In this document: piece after piece, positions 8,738 to 15,805 of the stretch
Layout: every line of letters starts with the position of its first letter
Position numbering within the stretch: the first letter of the stretch is position 1
NCBI GenBank assembly: GCA_050185825.1
Contig: JBFWZA010000007.1
Coordinates: 186,001-250,000 of the forward strand
Direction of reading: 5' to 3'
DNA from: SZUA-309 sp050185825
GTDB taxonomy: Bacteria > Pseudomonadota > Gammaproteobacteria > Pseudomonadales > Azotimanducaceae
DNA length: 64,000 nucleotides
Notes under the pieces: model-generated
What the model was told of the DNA's origin: nothing
What the model saw: the letters and a program-made list of their open reading frames with translations, nothing else
The model's database searches: none
Translations under genes and position numbers: made by a program

Positions 8738-9574
8738 CTACGTGACCGAAAGCACACCGCGCACCTTCGCCAGGGACTCCGCGAGCTCGCCCAATTGTGG
8801 ATGGAGGATCGCATGACGAAGACCGCTCAGTTCCCGACGCAACCGGGCAAGCAGAAGTCGTTGTCTGAACTCACTACCTACGGTCCCGCCAGCATCTAGG
8901 TACGCTCGAAGAACTCCGTCCAATACACTGTCCGGCAGGTAAGCCAACCCGGCGAAGTCATCCGCGACATCGCCCACGCCGCATTGTGCCCAGTCCAGAA
9001 GGCCCACCAGACGACCGTCTCGCTCGATGAGGTTCTCTGGCCAGATGTCTCCGTGAACCCATCGAACAACCGCATACTTGGAAGGGTACCGATCAAACAA
9101 CCTTCTCAGCGTTTGGCGCTCTGCCTCGCTCAGATAAGGCGCAAATCCGCTCCAATACAGATGGTGAACGGGCTTTGCTGGAAACGATCGATGCGGGACC
9201 AGTTCATGAATCTCCACCATCAACTGACCAAGCTGCCGTTGTTGGTCCTCCGTCAGCGTCGTGCACGGGCGTCCTTCTATCTGTCGATAGTAGGAACCCC
9301 CGAACGGGAGCACTGAACTTCGATCAATGATCTCGTACCCTCCGGGCGTTTCAACGGAGATCTTCGGCAGATATCGTAGAACGTCTCTCTCACGTACCAG
9401 CCGAGGCAGCACGTCGGAATACTTCGCCACCTTCAGTACCCAGCCATCCGAGGAAACGTAAACACGGGTGTCGAACCCATCTCCAATCGGACGCATACCC
9501 GCTGCGACGAATGGGAGTCCGCTCAACCCGCTGAAGTCAGCCACCCCGCAGCCTTGTCGGTTTGATGCCAGCAA
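8738..9574 (-). CDS. Aminoglycoside phosphotransferase (APH) family kinase
   Basis: 278 residues with a bacterial antibiotic kinase fold. Seen in order: the nucleotide-binding N-lobe (GFDTRVYVSSDGWVLKVAKY, with Lys in VLKVAK), an RERDVLRYLP helix, the catalytic loop VHGDIWPENL (about residues 193-202, HGDxxxxN) and the metal-binding LLDWAQCGVGDVADD. The protein is near the usual length. Substrates of this family range from aminoglycosides to homoserine and choline, so resistance is only a possibility. The start could be the ATG at 9574 or a later GTG; no strong ribosome binding site decides it. Confidence 0.75.
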   Translation of the reverse strand: MLASNRQGCGVADFSGLSGLPFVAAGMRPIGDGFDTRVYVSSDGWVLKVAKYSDVLPRLVRERDVLRYLPKISVETPGGYEIIDRSSVLPFGGSYYRQIEGRPCTTLTEDQQRQLGQLMVEIHELVPHRSFPAKPVHHLYWSGFAPYLSEAERQTLRRLFDRYPSKYAVVRWVHGDIWPENLIERDGRLVGLLDWAQCGVGDVADDFAGLAYLPDSVLDGVLRAYLDAGGTVGSEFRQRLLLARLRRELSGLRHAILHPQLGELAESLAKVRGVLSVT

Positions 9575-9678
9575 TGGCTGTAGATCGAAACGAGCCTGGC
9601 CGCTCGAAGCGCGATTTCAAGCGCCGGCGTCGGCACTTAGTGGCTTTTCGCACGCCAAGTGGTACGGCCTGACGACAA

Positions 9679-10365
9679 CTAGACACTCCCGAGGATCCAA
9701 TCAAAGACAGGTTCCAGGGTATCAACGACGGCGGTGTAGCGCAGTGGCTGGTCATCCGGCCAGGGCAAGGTCCGTCGCAGCCAAATCGTCCGACATCCCA
9801 CCGCTGCCGCACCGATGACGTCCGCCTGTGGATTGTCACCGACAAACCAACTCCTATCGGCACGAACACCAAGCCGATCGAGTGCATGGCGGAAAATGTC
9901 CGGGTGGGGTTTGCGGACTCCGAGCTCCTCGGAGATACAAATCTCGTCCACCAATTGATCGAGCCCACTATTGACCAGTTTCTTTCGTTGATTGCTCGAG
10001 CCGCCATTCGTGACGACCGCCAGCGGTACTCCCGCATCACGCAATCGGCGCAATCCTTCCGCCGCCCCTTGCATGAGTGTCGGCTCTTGCCAGGCGTGCG
10101 CGGCGAAATGGCTCGCGATCACCTCCGCATCGGGTCCGCCTGCTCCCATCGCGTTCGACATTGACTCGAAGAACCGCTCCCGCGGCACATAACCCTGACC
10201 ATCGAGCAGGAGAAAGGTCGCCAGGAAAGACTCCCGTTCGGACTCTATAGCTGATTCAAAATCGGAATAGAACTTCAGGCCATAGGCCGCCACGGACGCC
10301 GCACGATCAAGCAAGGTTTCATCGAGATCAAAGAGGACACCGGCCGCCATACTTCCTTGGATCAT
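9679..10365 (-). CDS. HAD family hydrolase
   Basis: 228 residues. The HAD motifs are complete: FDLDETLLD (motif I with the nucleophile Asp, about residues 12-20), VVTNGG (motif II), the conserved Lys in GVRKPHPDIF (motif III) and FVGDNPQADVIGA (motif IV). It is closest in look to the YjjG/GPH-type nucleotidase and phosphoglycolate-phosphatase-like HADs. Its ATG overlaps the stop of the upstream GNAT gene (ATGA at 10362-10365), which implies a two-gene operon and translational coupling. The physiological phosphate ester is unknown. Confidence 0.85.
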   Translation of the reverse strand: MIQGSMAAGVLFDLDETLLDRAASVAAYGLKFYSDFESAIESERESFLATFLLLDGQGYVPRERFFESMSNAMGAGGPDAEVIASHFAAHAWQEPTLMQGAAEGLRRLRDAGVPLAVVTNGGSSNQRKKLVNSGLDQLVDEICISEELGVRKPHPDIFRHALDRLGVRADRSWFVGDNPQADVIGAAAVGCRTIWLRRTLPWPDDQPLRYTAVVDTLEPVFDWILGSV

Positions 10366-10883
10366 CCATCGTCTAGGGGCATGTCAGGTACACGAGAAGA
10401 CCTACGACTCCGCTGCTGAGGGTCAGCCCGCATCTCGAACGCCCACGGCTTCTCTCCGACGACCCTGAAGCCGAGCCGTTCGTACAGACGCTTCGCCGGA
10501 TTGACCCGCAGTACAGACAGCACGACGGGTGCGTCAGCGTCCGCAGCCTTGGCTAGAAGTCCGGCCAGAACCTGGCTACCAATTCCCCGGCCCTGGTGAT
10601 CTGGAACGATCTGGATCTGCACCACTTTCCACGCGTCGCGTGTTTTGATGACCTTCAGCATGCCGATTGACACGCCGTCCGTCTCTAAGATCTGGATGTG
10701 CTGATAATCTTGCTGAACGCGTCTTCGATCCTCGGCAGGCGACAACGGTCGGCCTGATCGCTCGAGATGAGGACCCATGGTCTCTTGACGAAGCGTGATC
10801 AGCCACTCGAAATCGGCGTCAGTTACATCACGGAAGGTAACTTGCAATTCATTCGCCGGAGCACTCTCGCTGTCCACAGGCAT
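10362..10883 (-). CDS. GNAT family N-acetyltransferase
   Basis: 173 residues when started at the ATG at 10883 (MPVDSESAPANELQVTF); an open extension upstream to 11018 has no ribosome binding site and a non-GNAT composition. RDVTDADFEWLITLRQETMGPHL is the usual N-terminal strand and helix. IQIVPDHQGRGIGSQVLAGLLAKA holds the Q-G-R-G-I-G acetyl-CoA loop, and NPAKRLYERLGFRVVGEKPWAFEM ends the domain. It is the first gene of a two-gene operon with the HAD hydrolase. Confidence 0.8.
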   Translation of the reverse strand: MPVDSESAPANELQVTFRDVTDADFEWLITLRQETMGPHLERSGRPLSPAEDRRRVQQDYQHIQILETDGVSIGMLKVIKTRDAWKVVQIQIVPDHQGRGIGSQVLAGLLAKAADADAPVVLSVLRVNPAKRLYERLGFRVVGEKPWAFEMRADPQQRSRRSSRVPDMPLDDG

Positions 10884-11009
10884 GTGAATCACTCTACCGT
10901 AAAAGGAAACGCGAGATATGCAGCTTTTTTTCGTGTTTAATTGCGACTGTGTTTCGCATAACTGCTTGGTGCCTCTCGGTAAACCGTAAGAACTGGAGGA
11001 ACCATATCG

Positions 11010-11078
11010 ATGTATCACTCACCTTCATTTTTAGGATGCATTCATCTACTGCCGGGTCATGAGTATCCGACGATATGA
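11010..11078 (+). CDS. Possible 22-residue ORF ending next to the first attC-like site
   Basis: An ATG at 11010 is preceded by GGAGG 9 nt upstream and opens a 22-codon frame whose TGA (11076-11078) abuts the R''-like box of the first attC-like site. The layout matches a very short integron cassette or the 3' end of one. The peptide (MYHSPSFLGC...) has no recognisable features. It lies in the 303-bp gap between the minus-strand GNAT gene and the first clear cassette gene. Confidence 0.25.
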   Translation: MYHSPSFLGCIHLLPGHEYPTI

Positions 11079-11178
11079 CGCCAACGAACCGATGAAGCGG
11101 ACGCGCCTATTCGACCCTTCTTTTTACTGCGAAATAGGCTTGCCTGGCATGACCCGCCGTTTGTCGTGGGTGTTAGGC
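11079..11178 (+). repeat. attC-like site 1
   Basis: R''-like GCCAAC at 11080-11085 and a perfect R' GTTAGGC at 11172-11178, 100 bp in total. The interior begins GAACCGATGAAGCGGAC and ends TTTGTCGTGGGT, both close to site 2. The next gene starts 8 nt after R'. Confidence 0.6.
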
Positions 11179-11186
11179 GACACAGC

Positions 11187-11630
11187 ATGCGACGACGAAC
11201 GCTGAGTGTTGTCGCTCTACTTTTCTCCGCCTCAGCATCGATGCTGGGGAACTCACACCAGGCAGGATTCGTTCACTCTGACGAATATCTTTCCCATGAT
11301 GATGCGAGAGCGCTTGGATTCTCCATAAAAGCTGAGCGGCTAAATCGTTCCGATGGAACCACCCTGAACAAAATGACCATTCTTCTACCTGGAATGATTA
11401 CAGGCCAGATGGTGCAGGCGGGGTTGGCACAACCCAGAGAGGGATCGTTAGCCGACGGTACGGAATGTGGATCGGAACATCAGACTGAGGGTTTCCTAGA
11501 CGCCGAAAATGAATCAAAGGGCTGGATTGTGGAGATGACGGTTCGTGATACGTGTATCGAGAACTCGTTTATCGTTGGTGTGTACGGACTTCCGGGATCG
11601 ACGACCTTTTATTGGATTAGCTATGAGTAA
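11187..11630 (+). CDS. Cassette-encoded secreted protein of unknown function
   Basis: 147 residues from the ATG at 11187 (MRRRTLSVVALLFSASASML), 8 nt after an R' box; a GTG at 11166 inside the attC site is rejected. The first about 25 residues form a Sec signal peptide (basic n-region, hydrophobic core, small residues), so export is predicted. The mature part has two cysteines around residues 95-130 (DGTECGSEHQ, VRDTCIENSF) that could form a disulfide. No domain is recognised. The TAA stop lies inside the following R'' box (GAGTAAC). Confidence 0.65.
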   Translation: MRRRTLSVVALLFSASASMLGNSHQAGFVHSDEYLSHDDARALGFSIKAERLNRSDGTTLNKMTILLPGMITGQMVQAGLAQPREGSLADGTECGSEHQTEGFLDAENESKGWIVEMTVRDTCIENSFIVGVYGLPGSTTFYWISYE

Positions 11631-11735
11631 CGAGCTGTCATCTATCGAACCGACGAAGCGGACACTTGAATGCAATCGTCTTTCGCTACCGCTCAAGCCG
11701 TCTGCCATCAAGCGCCGCTTGTCTTGGTGTTAGAC
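11625..11735 (+). repeat. attC-like site 2
   Basis: R'' GAGTAAC at 11625-11631 contains the stop codon of the preceding gene; R' GTTAGAC is at 11729-11735. The interior shares CGAACCGACGAAGCGGAC near its left end and CGCTTGTCTTGG near its right end with neighbouring sites. The next ATG is 3 nt after R'. Confidence 0.65.
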
Positions 11736-11738
11736 GCC

Positions 11739-12227
11739 ATGAACGTACCCCCTGCTACTCGACCTTCGCTCTCAGGCTATGTGAAAGCAGGACAATTGCT
11801 CCCATGGAGCTGGGTTGACTCTCGGATGACTCAGTCAAGGAGTTATTGGATATCGACGGCCTGTGATGGCTATCCCCACTCTCGCCCCGTGTGGGGTGTT
11901 TGGCGCGAAAGCCGTCTCTATTTTAGTACCGGCTCTGCCATAGCGAAGAACATTACCCGTGACCCACGAGTTCAGATAAATCTCGAGAGTGCTGATGAAT
12001 TGGTCATTGTCGAGGGGAATGCAGGTCCTATCTCGGAAAACGACGTTGATTTTTGGGTCACAACCTACAAAGACAAGTACAACTGGGATATGCCACGATC
12101 TACCAATGGTGTATTCAGAGTCACTCCTGTGAGAGTCCTTGCGTGGATTTGCGACCCATCGGGACTTGATGGAGGGACCCTCTTCTCGAACACGGCAACG
12201 GAATGGCGATTTGAGGCAGGGGGCTAG
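11739..12227 (+). CDS. Pyridoxamine 5'-phosphate oxidase-like protein
   Basis: 162 residues from the ATG at 11739, directly after the attC R' box; the reading extended back to 11670 runs through attC and is rejected. WISTACDGYPHSRPVWGVWRESRLYFSTGSAIAKNITRDPRVQINLESADELVIVEGNA is a complete split-barrel core of the PPOX superfamily, with the N-terminal TxxxDGxPHxRPVWG flavin-binding pattern. VFRVTPVRVLAW closes the fold. The specific cofactor (FMN, F420 or heme) is not clear. It is the second gene of the putative cassette array. Confidence 0.75.
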   Translation: MNVPPATRPSLSGYVKAGQLLPWSWVDSRMTQSRSYWISTACDGYPHSRPVWGVWRESRLYFSTGSAIAKNITRDPRVQINLESADELVIVEGNAGPISENDVDFWVTTYKDKYNWDMPRSTNGVFRVTPVRVLAWICDPSGLDGGTLFSNTATEWRFEAGG

Positions 12228-12366
12228 CACAAAAGTGAAGCGAAAACCCGGTGCTAGGCGTCAGGAACAAACGGCTGCTGATCACCGCATCAATTACCCA
12301 GCTTATGGCGATTCCGAGCCTTGAGAAGCCGCCAGCGGCAGGCGACGGTTCGTCATGGTGCTATAC
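12222..12366 (+). repeat. attC-like site 3
   Basis: R'' GGCTAGC at 12222-12228 contains the preceding TAG stop. The R'-like GCTATAC at 12360-12366 lies in TGGTGCTATACGCC, a variant of the TGGTGTTAGACGCC end of site 2. At 145 bp it is the longest unit of the array. Confidence 0.5.
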
Positions 12367-12384
12367 GCCAATGGAGACCTGTCC

Positions 12385-12789
12385 ATGACGTCCAAAACCG
12401 CCTACTGCGTCTGTGGTCAGCTGCAGATTGAAGTAAGCGGCAATCCGCTAGGTGTGGGCGTATGCCATTGCCTTTCCTGCCAAAAGCGAACTGGTAGCGT
12501 CTTTGCGACGCTGGCGGCGTTTCGACCGCCCTTCACCGTCTTAGGAGCGTCAACGGAGTACACTCGGACCGGGGATCGCGGTAGCCGCTTCACGTTCAGA
12601 TTCTGTCCAACCTGCGGCTCTACCGTGTTTCACACGGAGGAAGGGAACGAGGATGTCGTCATGGTGGCGGTTGGGACGTTCGGTGATCCTGACTTTGCTG
12701 CTCCAGAAGATTCAGTCTACGACTGTCGGAGACACCCTTGGGTGAAAATGCCGGAGGGAGTCTCAGTGTTTGATAAAGACCCGCCATGA
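12385..12789 (+). CDS. GFA family zinc protein (glutathione-dependent formaldehyde-activating enzyme-like)
   Basis: 134 residues from the ATG at 12385 (MTSKTAYCVCGQLQ); an in-frame ATG at 12355 lies within the attC-like site and is rejected. The zinc-ligand set of the GFA/CENP-V fold is complete: CVCG near the N-terminus, CHCLSCQKRTGS (about residues 33-44) and FCPTCGSTVFH (about 78-88). Family members bind two structural and catalytic zincs. GFA activity itself has been questioned for the family, so the substrate is open. The TGA stop overlaps the next R'' box. Confidence 0.85.
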   Translation: MTSKTAYCVCGQLQIEVSGNPLGVGVCHCLSCQKRTGSVFATLAAFRPPFTVLGASTEYTRTGDRGSRFTFRFCPTCGSTVFHTEEGNEDVVMVAVGTFGDPDFAAPEDSVYDCRRHPWVKMPEGVSVFDKDPP

Positions 12790-12894
12790 ACTGGCGCGTA
12801 TCTTGAAGATAAAGCGAACCACGCAACCTTTCATGCCCATTACTTGCGCTAAGGCCGCGCCAAAACTCCCACGTCACCGCATTCGGTGTTAGGT
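12785..12894 (+). repeat. attC-like site 4
   Basis: R''-like CATGAAC at 12785-12791 includes the preceding stop codon, and a good R' GTTAGGT lies at 12888-12894. The following gene's GTG start overlaps the last bases of R'. Confidence 0.55.
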
Positions 12895-13351
12895 GTCGCT
12901 CACGAATTCTCAACGAGCCGTTGCCTTTGTTCGTTACCATGGTGTGGTTTTGGAGGGTGCAAAGGGCAAAGAGCCTGTGTTGGCGGAACACATAGCCGGA
13001 GAGCGGATCTCGGGAAGTTGGTGGGCGCACCATAGAGCGCACGAAATATACGAGTTGACCATGGAAGTTCGGAGTTCAAGAGCAATCCTCGTGTGCACCC
13101 TGGCAAGAGGCAAAATCACGTACATTCACCGGAGATTGTGGCCGCCATTCGTTCGCCTGTCTCAGCGATTTCCGCCCCGTTCTTTGGACCAAGTTAGAGA
13201 AATCCACTCCTCTTCTGGCCGTCATACACGCCAAGACATACCGTTTCCTCTATGGGTGCCAACACAAATCCGGAGTCTGGCGAGAGCACTCTCTGCTTCA
13301 GAAGCCGCGAACGAAATCCAAATATGGCTGGACAGATATGGTAACGCCTAG
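12893..13351 (+). CDS. Cassette-encoded conserved protein of unknown function
   Basis: 152 residues from a GTG at 12893 inside the R' box. The sequence is globular, basic and rich in Arg and Trp (ERISGSWWAHHRAHEIYELTME, then ITYIHRRLWPPFVRLSQRF). The SWW...H and YIHRRLWP blocks look conserved and suggest a real family common in soil and aquatic bacteria, which I recognise only as uncharacterised. There is no signal peptide or membrane segment. The TAG stop lies in the next R'' box (GCCTAGC). Confidence 0.65.
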   Translation: MSLTNSQRAVAFVRYHGVVLEGAKGKEPVLAEHIAGERISGSWWAHHRAHEIYELTMEVRSSRAILVCTLARGKITYIHRRLWPPFVRLSQRFPPRSLDQVREIHSSSGRHTRQDIPFPLWVPTQIRSLARALSASEAANEIQIWLDRYGNA

Positions 13352-13439
13352 CGAATCGAAGTGGACCTCGCTAACTGGCATTTTCTTCGCCGGAACGAAG
13401 AAGCTTCTCGCAACGATCGGACGCTTATCTTGGTTCTAT
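13346..13439 (+). repeat. attC-like site 5
   Basis: R'' GCCTAGC at 13346-13352 holds the preceding stop. The right end CGCTTATCTTGGTTCTATGCG parallels site 2's CGCTTGTCTTGGTGTTAGACG; its R' is degenerate (GTTCTAT, 13433-13439). The interior has a clear inverted pair, CTTCGCCGG and CGAAG. Confidence 0.5.
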
Positions 13440-13474
13440 GCGTCCTCAACGCTGCCTGATTAAAGAGCGATACC

Positions 13475-14071
13475 GTGCACAAAGAACTGTTCAGTATTGC
13501 GGCGATAGTGCTCACCTTCGTTCTCTTTGCTGGCTATATCCGGCTGATTCACGCCGAACAAATCAAGCCGCACGTTTTTTCGTGGCTAGTTTGGGCCTTC
13601 GGAACGATTACAGTCTTCTTTGCCCAGCTCTCGGACGGCGCCGGTGTTGGCGCTTGGCCGATCGGAATATCCGGTGCTATCACGTTTTACATAGCTGTTC
13701 TGGCGTACGTGAAGCGGGGTGATTGCCGGACTACCGCATCCGACTGGGGATTCTTCGTTGCCGCCCTGTCCGCCTTTCCCGCGTGGTATGTCACTGCCAA
13801 TCCGCTATGGGCTGTTCTGATTCTCACATTCGCTGATTTGGCAGGGTTTGGCCCCACTATCAGGCGTGCGTACTTGCAACCGTATTTAGAAAGCGGCGGT
13901 TTCTTCGCGCTCGGAGCCTTACGCAACCTGCTTGTTGTGTTGGCACTCGAGCACTATTCCTTCACTACCACTCTGTTCCCAGTCGCGGTAGGAGTTGCGT
14001 GTCTTATGCTAGCGGGCCTACTCGCAATCAGACGCAGGATTGTCTCCGTTGACCGAGTGCCGGTACCTTGA
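13475..14071 (+). CDS. Cassette-encoded polytopic membrane protein
   Basis: 198 residues from a GTG at 13475. Six to seven hydrophobic segments are visible: residues 7-23, 35-51, 62-79, 90-107, 112-126, 145-160 and 165-185. PHVFSWLVWAFGTITVFFAQLSDGAGVGAWPIG resembles the conserved N-terminal part of uncharacterised PQ-loop or PnuC-like membrane proteins. The C-terminus is basic (RRRIVSVDR), consistent with a cytoplasmic end. No transport substrate can be named. Confidence 0.65.
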   Translation: MHKELFSIAAIVLTFVLFAGYIRLIHAEQIKPHVFSWLVWAFGTITVFFAQLSDGAGVGAWPIGISGAITFYIAVLAYVKRGDCRTTASDWGFFVAALSAFPAWYVTANPLWAVLILTFADLAGFGPTIRRAYLQPYLESGGFFALGALRNLLVVLALEHYSFTTTLFPVAVGVACLMLAGLLAIRRRIVSVDRVPVP

Positions 14072-14094
14072 GGGACGTGACTTCTGGAGCCGAC

Positions 14095-14175
14095 GTCTAG
14101 CAACGGAGTGTTGAGATGACGCTTTTCCAATCCGCGCGCATGTTTGCCGCTGGTCACTGATTTCGGCCGTTTCAT
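14095..14175 (+). repeat. attC-like site 6 (degenerate)
   Basis: An R''-like GTCTAGC at 14095-14101 and a poor R' (GTTTCAT, 14169-14175) flank the gap before the next cassette gene, which starts immediately after. It is supported mainly by position. Confidence 0.3.
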
Positions 14176-14718
14176 ATGAGCGCTTCCATCGTAATCCTCG
14201 GCCCGATTGGTGTTGGAAAAACGACCCTGGCAGCAGGCCTTTCGCGGAGGCTAAGCATGCCGAGATGCTGCGTTGACGAAGTTCAATGGGCGTACTTCCC
14301 AGCTTTTGGCTTTGATCATGATCGGGCGAAGGAACTCGTAAGGAGAGATCTTCCGGCATTTCTTTCGTACAGCGCCCCTGTCATGCTCATGGTGGTCGAA
14401 AGGGCTATTCATGAACACCCAAATCATGTGATCGATCTAGGCGCTGGTCATGCTGCATACGATGACCCGGACCAAGTGAGAAGATTCAAGTCATTGATGG
14501 CCTCAATACCCAATGTACTGTTGCTGATGCCTTCGCCTGACCCCCAAGTAAGTCTCGATCTGCTTCCGGGGCCTTCTTCCGGTATGAAGATGAATCCGAT
14601 GTTCATCCAACATCCACTGAAGGATGAAGTGGCAACGAAGGTAATCTACACACAGTCAAAGCAGCCGAAAGAAGTACTGGAGGAGGCAATACAATGGATT
14701 AACGAAGGTGACGCCTAA
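14176..14718 (+). CDS. P-loop kinase-like ATPase (shikimate/adenylate kinase-like)
   Basis: 180 residues. The N-terminus SASIVILGPIGVGKTTLAAGL contains a Walker A motif GPIGVGKTT (residues 9-17). The following CCVDEVQWAYFPAFGFDHDRAKELVRRD has the DxxD-like acceptor position seen in small-molecule kinases of the shikimate kinase type. HVIDLGAGHAAYDD and LLMPSPDPQVSLDLL complete a Rossmann-like core. The phosphate acceptor is unknown. Its TAA stop lies within a perfect R'' box (GCCTAAC). Last gene of the array. Confidence 0.7.
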   Translation: MSASIVILGPIGVGKTTLAAGLSRRLSMPRCCVDEVQWAYFPAFGFDHDRAKELVRRDLPAFLSYSAPVMLMVVERAIHEHPNHVIDLGAGHAAYDDPDQVRRFKSLMASIPNVLLLMPSPDPQVSLDLLPGPSSGMKMNPMFIQHPLKDEVATKVIYTQSKQPKEVLEEAIQWINEGDA

Positions 14719-14760
14719 CGAACCATCGATGAGGTCAAAATCACCCGAGCAATTCATATA
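14713..14760 (+). repeat. Truncated attC-like site at the array end
   Basis: A perfect R'' GCCTAAC at 14713-14719 with GAACCATCGATGAGG next to it (compare GAACCGATGAAGCGG in site 1). No R' follows before the stop codon of the opposing cupin gene at 14762, so the right half is missing. Confidence 0.45.
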
Positions 14761-14761
14761 A

Positions 14762-15193
14762 CTATCTCGCCATCGGCGGTAGATCGTCTTCGGGATAGTG
14801 CACCGTATCCTCACCTGGCTTCCTCGAGCCAACCACTAGATACGATGCGAGCTCGTTCGATCGGTTCACGAGGTGATGGCCATTCTCCTCACCTGCGGGG
14901 AATCCCGCAAAGTCCCCCGCGACCAGGGGGTGCTCACCTGACTCATCAACCAGCACCAGTCGACCCGAGATAACGTAGACAAACTCGTCCTCCCGTTCAT
15001 GCCAGTGCCGAAGTGCTGAATAGGAACCAGGACCTAGCTCCACGACGTTGACCCCAAACTGTGTCACTCCCACGCACTTGGCAAGTCGCCGCTCCCAAAC
15101 CTGCTCGAAGCGTTCCAGATGGATCGGGTTGTCATAACCCTTTTCCTTCCAGCTGGTGCGAGTCGTCTGCTCTAGGTGCCCGATTCGTGTCAT
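14762..15193 (-). CDS. Cupin-domain protein
   Basis: 143 residues from the ATG at 15193 (MTRIGHLEQTT); the longer frame reading from 15325 overlaps the neighbouring lipoprotein gene and is rejected. LGPGSYSALRHWHEREDEFVYVISGRLVLVDESGEHPLVAGDFAGFPAGEENGHHLVN is a complete cupin 1/2 double motif with the metal-ligand set H-x-H-x3-E. Homologous proteins are often annotated as transcriptional regulators or mannose-6-phosphate isomerase-like; a small enzyme or sensor role is equally possible. Confidence 0.8.
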   Translation of the reverse strand: MTRIGHLEQTTRTSWKEKGYDNPIHLERFEQVWERRLAKCVGVTQFGVNVVELGPGSYSALRHWHEREDEFVYVISGRLVLVDESGEHPLVAGDFAGFPAGEENGHHLVNRSNELASYLVVGSRKPGEDTVHYPEDDLPPMAR

Positions 15194-15269
15194 AGGCTCT
15201 CCAGTGGGGATGTGTGATGATCGGGAAGCCGGCCCTCTGCCGTCGCCTTCAACAGTAGTAGCGCCAGGC

Positions 15270-15731
15270 CTAGCGTCCATCACCCTCTTCATTTTCGATG
15301 TCCACGAGCGCGATTCCCGACTCATAACGCATCAGCATCTTCCCAGCCGGTAGGCGCAACCGGCGATTGGCTTCTTCGATGGTATACCCGAACACGAGTT
15401 GAATCGGCCCCAGAGAGGATGTTCCCCGCCCGCGCCCGATCAAGTGGCCTTCGGATTCGATCCGCACGGAGCCGGATTCACCGCTGGAACACCGAAATCG
15501 CGCCCTTCCGCTCGGCAACGCGTCGTAACGAAATCGGCCTCGGCACTCGAGGGCTTCCTCATCCAGGGACATCAGCGTAAAGGTCCCCTCCGTTCCGTAG
15601 GTACGAGCTCGGCCAATAAGCACCGTATCGCCCGCTACTGCGATCGTGAGCACGCCTACCTTCCGACCCGCTTCGCCTGAAGCGCATCCGGTGGCTAGGA
15701 CGAGAAGTAGCAGTCTGACAGCGGTACGCAT
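15270..15731 (-). CDS. Putative lipoprotein of unknown function
   Basis: 153 residues from the ATG at 15731 (MRTAVRLLLLVLATGCASG). Residues 1-16 form a signal peptide ending in a lipobox (LATG-C), so anchoring to the outer or inner membrane is predicted. The mature part has two further cysteines (ECRGRFRY, RFRCSSGESG) and a predominantly beta-strand character (TVLIGRARTYGTEGTFTLMS). No domain recognised. It is separated from dapD by 38 bp of stop-rich DNA but runs in the same direction, so it may share dapD's operon only as an upstream or downstream neighbour. Confidence 0.6.
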   Translation of the reverse strand: MRTAVRLLLLVLATGCASGEAGRKVGVLTIAVAGDTVLIGRARTYGTEGTFTLMSLDEEALECRGRFRYDALPSGRARFRCSSGESGSVRIESEGHLIGRGRGTSSLGPIQLVFGYTIEEANRRLRLPAGKMLMRYESGIALVDIENEEGDGR

Positions 15732-15805
15732 ACTCCTTGCTTCATTTGGGCCCGCGCTAGCTAGCAACCGTCGAGTAGAGAGCGCGCGAGCGTCTGAACG
15801 ACGGC

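Larger units (their letters stand above)
11079..14760 (+). mobile_element. Putative integron gene-cassette array (six plus-strand cassettes)
   Basis: Six consecutive plus-strand genes are separated by 80-145-bp non-coding units that begin with a TAAC- or TAGC-type R'' box and end with a GTTRRRY-like R' box. The stop codons at 11630, 12227, 12789, 13351 and 14718 lie within the R'' boxes, and five of the six starts lie 0-20 nt from an R' box (the sixth, at 13475, is 35 nt on). Spacer sequences are related between units, for example GAACCGATGAAGCGGAC versus GAACCGACGAAGCGGAC, and CTTGTCTTGGTGTTAGACGCC-like right ends recur. Each gene is of an unrelated family. This is how integron cassettes are organised. 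No intI integrase or attI is in the window. Five units are fairly clear; the last two are degenerate or truncated. Confidence 0.65.
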
